Shown piece after piece: positions 34,720 through 40,454 of a DNA stretch of 40,454 bases (positions are counted from its first letter, which is position 1; every line of letters begins with the position of its first letter). A program made the position numbers and the translations under genes. The stretch spans positions 1-40,454 of the forward strand of contig JAEEZS010000008.1 of NCBI GenBank assembly GCA_016291905.1, given 5' to 3'. The notes beneath the pieces are model-generated. The model was given only the letters and a program-made list of their open reading frames with translations. It ran no database searches and was not told the origin of the DNA. The stretch comes from Bacteroidaceae bacterium (GTDB lineage: Bacteria; Bacteroidota; Bacteroidia; Bacteroidales; Bacteroidaceae).

Positions 34720-35771
34720 GATTCGGAATTGGGGGTAAAGAAGTTCTGTTCAATCTCATCGAATATGGCGAAGAGTTCATCTACTTTCTCAGCGCGAAGC
34801 ATGCGGATGCGCGTAGGACGGAAATTCGGAATCCCCTTAAACAGCGGCGTAGCTGCCAGATGACGCCGGATGTGGAGTATCCCCCCATATTCGCCCGAGC
34901 GCGCCACGCTCTCCCGCACCTGCTGCCGCAGGATGTCCAGCTTCGCTGAGTCAACAAGTCCACGAGTCAACAAGTCAACACGCGGTATGCAGGCCTCATC
35001 GCCACTCGTTGACTCGTTGACCTGTTGACTCGTTGACCTTATATATTCCTTCACTTCCCAGAATATCCAGGGGCAGCCGAAGGAGGCGCGCCCTATCATG
35101 ATGCCATCCACACCGTAGCGCTCGAAGCATTCCAACGCCCGCTCAGGGGTGGTGATATCGCCGTTGCCGATGATGGGGATGTGCATGCGGGGGTTTTCCT
35201 TCACCTTCCCAATCAGGGTCCAGTCTGCCTCGCCCATGTACATCTGGCTGCGGGTGCGCCCGTGAATGGTGAGGGCTGCGATGCCGCAGTCCTGCAGCTG
35301 CTCTGCCAGCTCGACGATTATCTTGTGCTCGTGGTCCCAGCCGAGGCGCGTCTTGACGGTAACGGGGATATGAACGGCATCCACGATGGCGCGCGTCATC
35401 TCCAGCATGAGGGGGATATTCTGCAGCATCCCTGCCCCTCCGCCCTTGCCTGCCACGCGCTTTACAGGGCATCCGTAGTTGATGTCGAGGATATCGGGCC
35501 CTGCCGCCTCAGCCAGTTTGGCAGCCTCCACCATCGAAGGGATGTCGCGCCCGTAAATCTGTATGGCAACAGGGCGCTCCTCATCGCTCACCTGCAGCTT
35601 CTGCACCGAGCGGTTCACCCCACGGATGAGCGCATCGGCCGACACAAACTCCGTATAGACCATGTCGGCGCCAAAGCGCTTGCACATCAGCCTGAACGCC
35701 GCATCGGTGACGTCCTCCATCGGAGCCAGCATCACAGGCCGCTCACCCAAGTCAATGGTTCCAATCTTCAT
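34701..35771 (-). CDS. dusB: tRNA-dihydrouridine synthase DusB-like
   Basis: FMN-dependent TIM-barrel enzyme reducing uridine in tRNA. 'VMLAPMEDVTDAAFRLM', 'DINYGCPVKRV' with catalytic Cys101, 'TVKTRLGWDHEHK', 'LTIHGRTRSQMYMGEADW', 'PIIGNGDITTPERA' and 'GIMIGRASFGCPWIF' are diagnostic. The ATG at 35771 is the start matching the family; a TTG at 35783 overlaps the promoter box. Two oddities appear. Residues about 245-275 are encoded by an in-frame inverted/tandem repeat of GTCAACGA-type units, and the final FFLNS plus stop come from a dispersed repeat. The fold core is untouched. Confidence 0.93.
   Translation of the reverse strand: MKIGTIDLGERPVMLAPMEDVTDAAFRLMCKRFGADMVYTEFVSADALIRGVNRSVQKLQVSDEERPVAIQIYGRDIPSMVEAAKLAEAAGPDILDINYGCPVKRVAGKGGGAGMLQNIPLMLEMTRAIVDAVHIPVTVKTRLGWDHEHKIIVELAEQLQDCGIAALTIHGRTRSQMYMGEADWTLIGKVKENPRMHIPIIGNGDITTPERALECFERYGVDGIMIGRASFGCPWIFWEVKEYIRSTSQQVNESTSGDEACIPRVDLLTRGLVDSAKLDILRQQVRESVARSGEYGGILHIRRHLAATPLFKGIPNFRPTRIRMLRAEKVDELFAIFDEIEQNFFTPNSESFFLNS
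34948..35037. repeat. In-frame GTTGACTCGTTGAC repeat inside dusB
   Basis: 34948-34979 carries repeated GAGTCAACAAGTC-type units and 35005-35037 carries CTCGTTGACTCGTTGAC units, the near reverse complement, around a 25-base loop. The block would fold as a long hairpin. It encodes a linker of about 30 residues between the barrel and the C-terminal helical domain. Confidence 0.7.
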
Positions 35772-35779
35772 ATCCGACT

Positions 35780-35946
35780 GCAAAGATAGGGTGAGCCGAG
35801 CGATAATGCAAATTTTGGAGCAGCGAAAACAAAATAATGCTTGCGTTTTCTTTGTTGAGTCGCGACATAATTAGACGATAGTCAAATTTCTTTGCAATTA
35901 TCCGAGGCAACCCCTATCTAAAAGCCCCACAAGGGGATTAAAGGTA
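35780..35946. repeat. Left arm of a duplicated inverted promoter module
   Basis: Blocks in order: GCAAAGATAGGGTGAGCCGA (35780-35799), CAAATT, GGAGCAGCGAA (35818-35828), GAGTCGCGAC (35857-35866), CCGAGGC (35902-35908) and CCTATCTAAAAGCCCC...GGGGATTAAAGGTA (35913-35946). The first and the last two recur in inverted orientation at 36480-36643. Confidence 0.75.
35781..35812 (-). promoter_or_regulatory. Promoter of dusB
   Basis: On the minus strand TTTG (35812-35809), a 20-base spacer and TATCTTTG (35788-35781) match the consensus exactly. The dusB ATG is only 9 bases after the box, so the message should be nearly leaderless. The spacer is almost identical to that of the U32 gene promoter (GCTCGGCTCACCC). 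Confidence 0.82.
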
Positions 35947-36264
35947 GTAAATAATAATGAAAAATGAAAATGAAGCAAGAAAAATAGATTGTCTTGTATG
36001 CAGCCAACCGATGACAGGGGCTATTTACTTTTTCACCTTTCATCCTTCATTTTTCATTTGTATTTCTTCGTTTTTAATAAAAATCCTTCATATTCCTTCA
36101 CAATCCTTCACTCCTTCATTCCTCATATTCAACAAGTTTGAAGGATTGAAGGAAATGAAGGATAAAATAAACTTTTTTCACACGGCTTGTTTCCGCAAAA
36201 TCTCGCCGTCATCCTTTCAGACCGTCTTAATAGCTGCCCTGATAACAGCTGCTTTCCCTAAAAT

Positions 36265-36329
36265 CCCATCAGATGGGACTTTCCTCCCACACGGTGGGAC
36301 TTTTTTCCCACCTGCTGGGACTTTCCCAG
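36265..36329. repeat. Tandem CCCA-N5-TGGGACTTT hairpin array
   Basis: Three consecutive mini-hairpins share one plan: CCCATCAGATGGGACTTT, then CCCACACGGTGGGACTTTTT, then CCCACCTGCTGGGACTTT, followed by CCCAG. Spacing is about 21 bases. Loops vary while stems and the GGGACTTT tail are kept, as in a structured RNA or multi-site protein-binding array. The TGGGAC core is shared with the metG-recG array at 11621-11700. Confidence 0.65.
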
Positions 36330-36403
36330 CGTTTGATGTTATTGCTTCAAATACCTAATTCCTTAGTGAATAGTGAATAGATAATACCTTCGGATGCAGA
36401 ACA

Positions 36404-36473
36404 TTTTTTCTTAACTCTTAACTCTTAATTCTTAACTAGAATTTTTTAATTTCTAATTCCTCATTTTATAATT
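36404..36473. repeat. Dispersed TTAAGAGTTAAG repeat, copy B (inverted)
   Basis: Reverse-complement counterpart of 34655-34719, with CTTAACTCTTAACTCTTAAT and then an AT-rich ATTCCTCATTTTATAATT tail. The two copies lie 1.7 kb apart in opposite orientation, so they could pair or recombine. Confidence 0.7.
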
Positions 36474-36479
36474 TTATTG

Positions 36480-36643
36480 TACCTTTAATCCCCCTGCGGG
36501 GGCTTTTAGATAGGAGTCGCCTCGGAACGGACGGAGCAGCGAACGCAAAGCAAACTCGTTTGCTCTGCTGAGTCGCGACGGACGAAAACGCAGTTAAAAA
36601 TCAAATATAATTTGCTTTTTCACTCGGCTCACCCTATCTTTGC
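36480..36643. repeat. Right arm of the duplicated inverted promoter module
   Basis: TACCTTTAATCCCC...GGGGGCTTTTAGATAGG (36480-36513) and GCCTCGG (36519-36525) are the inverted counterparts of the left arm. CTCGGCTCACCCTATCTTTG near the end (36623-36642) mirrors its first block. GGAGCAGCGAA (36533-36543) and GAGTCGCGAC (36570-36579) are in the same, not inverted, orientation as in the left arm. Confidence 0.75.
36611..36642 (+). promoter_or_regulatory. Promoter of the U32 gene
   Basis: TTTG (36611-36614), a 20-base spacer and TATCTTTG (36635-36642) match the consensus exactly. The GTG start codon is 4 bases past the box, where transcription itself should start, so the mRNA is predicted to be leaderless. 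Confidence 0.82.
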
Positions 36644-36646
36644 ACC

Positions 36647-37954
36647 GTGAACTACGACATTCGTGACTTTGAAATCATGGCCCCCGTAGGCTCGCGCGAG
36701 TCGTTGGCGGCTGCCATTCAGGCTGGTGCCGATAGCATCTACTTCGGCATAGGCCACCTGAACATGCGTGCCCGCTCTGCCAGCACCTTCACCCTCGGAG
36801 ACCTCCGCGAGATAGCCTCCACTACTGCCGCACACGGCATCAAGAGCTACCTCACCGTCAACACCATCCTCTACGACGACGACATGGCGCTTATGCGCCA
36901 GATCGTCGATGCTGCCCGCGAGGCGGGCATCTCGGCTGTCATTGCCAGCGACGTGGCTGTGATGAGCTACTGCAACGCCGTCGGGCAGGAAGTGCACCTC
37001 AGCACGCAGCTCAACATCAGCAACGCCGAGGCCCTCCGCTTCTACGCCCGCTTTGCCGACGTTGTAGTGCTGGCCCGTGAACTCAACCTCCCCCAGGTGC
37101 ACCAAATCTACGACGTCATCCAGCGCGAGCAGATTCGAGGCCCGCGGGGCGAGCTCATACGGATAGAGATGTTCTGTCACGGAGCCCTCTGCATGGCTGT
37201 GAGCGGCAAGTGCTACCTCAGCCTCCACGAACTGGGCAACAGCGCCAACCGAGGCGCCTGCATGCAGGTGTGCCGCAGGGGCTACGACGTCTTCCGCCGT
37301 ACCGACAGCGGGGGCGAGATGATCCCTGACGACGCCCCCACCTACATCCTCCGCGACAAGGAGAGCGAGATAGAGCTGGAGGTGGACAACAAGTACGTCA
37401 TGTCGCCCAAGGACCTCAAGACCATCCGCTTCATCGACGAAATGATGCTCGCAGGCGTGCGCGTATTTAAAATAGAGGGGCGCGCGCGAGGGCCGGAGTA
37501 TGTGCGTACCGTCGTGGAGTGCTACAAAGAGGCCATCCGTAGCGTCGTCGAGGGCACCTTCACCGACGAGAAGAAGTCTGCCTGGGACGAACGCCTCGCT
37601 ACCGTCTTCAACCGAGGATTCTGGAACGGCTACTACCTGGGGCAGCGCCTGGGCGAGTGGAACCCCCACTACGGCTCCAACGCTACCGAGCGCAAGGTCT
37701 ATGCCGGGCACGGCGTGAAGCACTACAGCCGTCTGGGCGTAGCGGAGTTCTTCATCGAGGCCACCCCCCTCCGCCTGGGCGACAAGCTCCTCATCACAGG
37801 CCCCACCACAGGCGCCGTCTATGTCACCCCCGACGAACTGCGTGTGGACCTCCAGCCCGTCGACGTCGTCCCGCAGGGCACGGCCGTCTCCTTCAAAGTC
37901 CCCTGCAAAGTCCGCCCCTCCGACAAACTCTTCGTCATCCGGCACGAGGGATAG
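36647..37954 (+). CDS. Peptidase U32 family protein (TrhP/RlhA-like RNA hydroxylation)
   Basis: Despite the name, characterised U32 proteins such as TrhP and RlhA act in RNA hydroxylation (tRNA ho5U34 or 23S rRNA). The U32 signature is present as 'EMFCHGALCMAVSGKCYLS' (174-192) with Cys177, Cys182 and Cys189. Further cysteines lie in 'RGACMQVCRR', consistent with an Fe-S site. The core begins 'FEIMAPVGSRESLAAAI' and continues 'FKIEGRARGPEYVRTVVECY' to a C-terminal beta domain. Length 435 fits the TrhP type. The likely start is GTG at 36647; ATG at 36677 would remove the first core strand. Its promoter is a near copy of that of dusB, another tRNA-modification gene. Confidence 0.87.
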   Translation: MNYDIRDFEIMAPVGSRESLAAAIQAGADSIYFGIGHLNMRARSASTFTLGDLREIASTTAAHGIKSYLTVNTILYDDDMALMRQIVDAAREAGISAVIASDVAVMSYCNAVGQEVHLSTQLNISNAEALRFYARFADVVVLARELNLPQVHQIYDVIQREQIRGPRGELIRIEMFCHGALCMAVSGKCYLSLHELGNSANRGACMQVCRRGYDVFRRTDSGGEMIPDDAPTYILRDKESEIELEVDNKYVMSPKDLKTIRFIDEMMLAGVRVFKIEGRARGPEYVRTVVECYKEAIRSVVEGTFTDEKKSAWDERLATVFNRGFWNGYYLGQRLGEWNPHYGSNATERKVYAGHGVKHYSRLGVAEFFIEATPLRLGDKLLITGPTTGAVYVTPDELRVDLQPVDVVPQGTAVSFKVPCKVRPSDKLFVIRHEG

Positions 37955-38002
37955 CATTTTAACATATTTATACGTAATTGTTGATTCGTTTCTGTTTTTT
38001 TC

Positions 38003-38033
38003 TTGCACGTTTCCGCAAGACCTATTACCTTTG
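38003..38033 (+). promoter_or_regulatory. Promoter of the adhesin-like gene
   Basis: TTG (38003-38005), a 20-base spacer and TACCTTTG (38026-38033) match the consensus. The leader is about 93 bases and contains two small hairpins: CCGTTT-GAAA-AAACGG (38039-38054) and, directly after, CTGCC-GTA-GGCAG. No terminator is visible between the U32 gene and this promoter. Confidence 0.75.
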
Positions 38034-38129
38034 CACCCCGTTTGAAAAAACGGCTGCCGTAGGCAGAAAGGAAAAAGAGAATAGATATTTGTATTAACAT
38101 TTTTAGGATTAACTAAATCGAAAGAACCT

Positions 38130-40454
38130 ATGAGAAAAAGATTACTTGCTTGTGTAAGGACAGCCGCGATGCTGCTGCTTGCCACGCTCTTCGCCAACAC
38201 GGCGTGGGCATACGACGATTTGCAACTGTTGAATGGCTATTCGCTGACAGCCTATGCGGACAAATCATATTATATTTCGAGCGTCGATGACTGGGACGCT
38301 CTTGCCGCTTATGTCGCCTCAGGCAAAAACTGTCAGAAAATGACCTTCAAGCTGACGGACGACCTCGGCACGACCGATGCCCCTGTCACAACCATGATGG
38401 GTAGCGACAAGAGCCACAGATTTGCCGGCACGTTCGACGGCAACGGCAAGACGCTCACCGTCTCCTTAACATCGATCGAAACAAGCCCCAACTACTGCGC
38501 ACCTTTTGCCTATACAAACAATGTCAAAATCAGCAACCTCCACGTTACCGGCACCATCACGACAACGGGACAATTTGCCGCGGGCCTGGTTGGCTCAAGC
38601 AACAACAATGGCACTATCGATAAATGCCATGTCAGCATTGAACTTATCAGCAATTACGACGAAGGCAACAGCAATAGGTATGCCAACCATGGTGGCTTCA
38701 TCGGCATTTCTGAAAAGAGCGCCACGATCACCGATTCGTGGTTCGATGGAAAGTTCAGCGGCAGGAACTACAAGTATTCCGCAGGATTCATCGGCATCAA
38801 TAAGGGAAACCCGACAACGCTTACCAACTGTCTGTTCAATCCCCAGTCGTTGGGCAATCTCGACACAACCGGTTCGTGCGAGTTCGTCCACAGTCTGAAT
38901 GGCGGTACATCTACGCTTACAGATTGTTATTGGGTCACGCATTTTGGCGAACCCGAGAATGCACAGGGCCAGAAGGTCGTTGCTCAACTTTCGGAGGAAA
39001 TAAGTGGACAAGAAGACCTGAGCTATTACGTCATCACTTTAGACGAAGTCCCCGATGGCAAGACCTATTACATTGTTAAGCACAATCCTACCTGGAACGA
39101 TGTAAAAGGCGCGCTGGAAGCGGGTACAGATTTTGAATTGACAGGAAACATCGAAGCGGGTACAGAAGACGAATCCATTGTGATTCCCGCTGTGACAATT
39201 CCTTCAGGTGAGAACATCACTCTCACCCTGAACGGCACCCTCGACCGCGGTCTTGCCCTTGGACAAGCTCAGGAAGACGGCTTCGTCATCAAGGTCGAAG
39301 AAGGCGCCACCCTGACCATCAAAGGAGGTACCATCACCGGTGGCAACAACACCGGCAACGGTGGAGGCATCTACAACGCCGGCACGCTCAACATCATCGG
39401 CACCACCATCACAGGTAATTTTACTGCAGGCCACGGAGGCGGCATCTACAATGCCGGCACGCTGACAATTGACGGTGCCACCATCACCGACAACCAAGGC
39501 AAGAACGAGGATTGTCTGGGCATCGGCGTCTATGTCGCCGCAAGCAGCACCTTCAGCGTAAAGGGAGAGGTGTTGATCAACGGAAACACCTATACCTATT
39601 ATAATCCCGAGCAGAAAAAGACTCCGCATAACGTCTATCTCGACGGCACCTCCGTAATTTCCATCACGGGTTCAATGACAGGGTCTGCCATCGGTGTTGA
39701 AGGAGGAACGGACAACATCATCGCCTCGTTCGCGGATTTAGAGGAAGCAGCCGACGAGAGCACCTTCCCCGGCATCTTCCAGAACGACAAAAATGCGAAG
39801 ACGAAGGCCTATGTCGACGGCACCAACAAACAAGTTCTCTGGAACACAACGGGCAAGAAGCCGTTGACGTCCGACGGCATCACCGTTACCGTCAGCTTCG
39901 CCGACGACGAAACCCCGACCTACACAGGCTCTGCCATTGAGCCGACGACGGTTACCATTAAGGACGGCACTTCAAACATCACAGAAAGATGCATCGTCTC
40001 GTACTCGAATAATGTCAATGCCGGCACAAACACGGCCAGAGTTATCATCTCCGCCAAAGCCGACGACGGTAAATACATCGGTTCCACTACGGTGGCGTTC
40101 ACCATCGCTCCCAAGCCCATCACCATCACAGCCATCGCCCAGACCATCACCTACGGAAGCTCCATCAACACCGAGTTAACCGAGGAGACTATTGCTGTGG
40201 AAGGTCTCATAGAGGAACACTCGCTGGCTGCCATCACCCTGACGGCATCTACAACCGACGTGACAACGAACGGCACCATCACTCCTTCCGAAGCCGCCAT
40301 CTCGGACGGCACAACGGACGTGACAGCCAACTACGACATCACCTATGGCGACCCCGCCACGCTCACCGTGAACCAGAAGGCTATCACCATCACAGCCAAC
40401 AACCAGACCATCGCCTACGGCGAAGCCATCCAGCAGGGAGCAGCGTATGTGACG
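38130..40454 (+). CDS. Secreted adhesin-like protein with beta-helix and MBG repeats (partial)
   Basis: Open from the ATG at 38130 to the window edge (775 codons, no stop), so the 3' end is missing. The signal peptide is about residues 1-27 ('AAMLLLATLFANTAWA'). A region of about 40-290 has GLUG/beta-helix character ('GTFDGNGKTLTVSL', 'FAAGLVGSSNNNGTIDKCHV', 'GGFIGISEKSATITDSWF'). About 385-460 holds two 'GGGIYNAGTL' repeats followed by 'ITGN'/'ITDN', as in polymorphic outer-membrane protein repeats. From about 590 onward come Ig-like and MBG-type repeats ('PKPITITAIAQTITYGSSI', 'KAITITANNQTIAYGEAI'). The make-up suggests a surface-exposed adhesin; a C-terminal sorting signal would lie outside the window. 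Confidence 0.8.
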   Translation, partial: MRKRLLACVRTAAMLLLATLFANTAWAYDDLQLLNGYSLTAYADKSYYISSVDDWDALAAYVASGKNCQKMTFKLTDDLGTTDAPVTTMMGSDKSHRFAGTFDGNGKTLTVSLTSIETSPNYCAPFAYTNNVKISNLHVTGTITTTGQFAAGLVGSSNNNGTIDKCHVSIELISNYDEGNSNRYANHGGFIGISEKSATITDSWFDGKFSGRNYKYSAGFIGINKGNPTTLTNCLFNPQSLGNLDTTGSCEFVHSLNGGTSTLTDCYWVTHFGEPENAQGQKVVAQLSEEISGQEDLSYYVITLDEVPDGKTYYIVKHNPTWNDVKGALEAGTDFELTGNIEAGTEDESIVIPAVTIPSGENITLTLNGTLDRGLALGQAQEDGFVIKVEEGATLTIKGGTITGGNNTGNGGGIYNAGTLNIIGTTITGNFTAGHGGGIYNAGTLTIDGATITDNQGKNEDCLGIGVYVAASSTFSVKGEVLINGNTYTYYNPEQKKTPHNVYLDGTSVISITGSMTGSAIGVEGGTDNIIASFADLEEAADESTFPGIFQNDKNAKTKAYVDGTNKQVLWNTTGKKPLTSDGITVTVSFADDETPTYTGSAIEPTTVTIKDGTSNITERCIVSYSNNVNAGTNTARVIISAKADDGKYIGSTTVAFTIAPKPITITAIAQTITYGSSINTELTEETIAVEGLIEEHSLAAITLTASTTDVTTNGTITPSEAAISDGTTDVTANYDITYGDPATLTVNQKAITITANNQTIAYGEAIQQGAAYVT

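Larger units (their letters stand above)
35947..36479. other. AT-rich repeat-filled intergenic centre, no convincing gene
   Basis: This 533-base stretch lies between the two inverted arms. It contains ATCCTTCA-type units on both strands (35940s-36165), which can pair as ATCCTTCA with TGAAGGAT, the CCCA/TGGGACTTT hairpin array (36265-36329) and the TTAAGAGTTAAG repeat (36404-36473). A 133-codon open frame crosses it but is made of these repeats and shows no protein-like composition. Confidence 0.65.

Noticed and set aside
35957..36358. 133-codon open frame in the dusB-U32 gap
   Set aside because: It is built from the intergenic ATCCTTCA and TGGGACTTT repeats, has no promoter or protein-like pattern, and lies between paired inverted arms.
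36629..38200. 523-codon minus-strand frame over the U32 gene
   Set aside because: Antisense to the U32 signature region and crosses its promoter; no domain recognisable.
38130..40454. Possible frameshift or fragmented gene at the right end
   Set aside because: Codon-by-codon reading gave no stop from 38130 to the window end; shorter frames seen there in other phases are shadows.

Overview
The window looks like a chromosomal segment from a Bacteroidales bacterium, most likely Prevotellaceae. Four things point there. Promoters follow the Bacteroidetes pattern (TTTG, about 19-21 bases, then TAnnTTTG). Genes lack clear Shine-Dalgarno sites. Secreted proteins carry BspA-like leucine-rich repeats, MBG-type repeats, or the C-terminal 'YNLAGQR...KGINIVNGKK' tail. 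Gene content (Fur-like regulator beside purA, GH3-family protein, ExbB-ExbD-TonB, ParE-CoaD-S41 peptidase) is of Bacteroidetes type. No rRNA, tRNA, CRISPR array, transposase or phage gene was recognised.

Layout. 1-6.3 kb: Fur-like regulator, purA, a membrane zinc peptidase and a very large secreted carbohydrate-binding-like protein ending at a strong terminator. 6.4-11.6 kb: GH3-family protein, YifB/ComM-type ATPase and metG. 11.7-17.8 kb, minus strand: a probable operon pdxJ-exbB-exbD-tonB-DJ-1/PfpI-ispD-recG, convergent with metG across an array of small hairpins. 17.9-20.5 kb: nadK and a long-chain acyl-CoA synthetase. 20.55-21.28 kb: a non-coding stretch holding a 236-bp foldback (MITE-like) element and two promoters. 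21.3-28.4 kb: aquaporin overlapping a SAM-dependent methyltransferase, a GNAT-like protein, then parE-coaD-S41 peptidase. 28.4-32.3 kb, minus: an operon of DUF4384 protein, outer-membrane-like protein, secreted LRR-caspase and folK. 32.3-35.8 kb, minus: metK behind a SAM-II-like riboswitch, fabG and dusB. 35.8-36.65 kb: a repeat-rich divergent promoter region. 36.65-40.45 kb: a U32 peptidase-family protein and the start of a large secreted adhesin-like protein cut by the window end.

Most genes are housekeeping: purine, pyridoxal phosphate, NADP, CoA, folate, isoprenoid and SAM synthesis, tRNA charging and modification, and DNA topology and repair. The accessory interest lies in (i) the secreted caspase/DUF4384/barrel operon, (ii) the SAM-II-like pseudoknot before metK with a mutually exclusive hairpin, and (iii) an unusual density of foldback and short-repeat DNA, including repeats that have entered dusB in frame, form its stop codon, and flank a duplicated, inverted promoter module.
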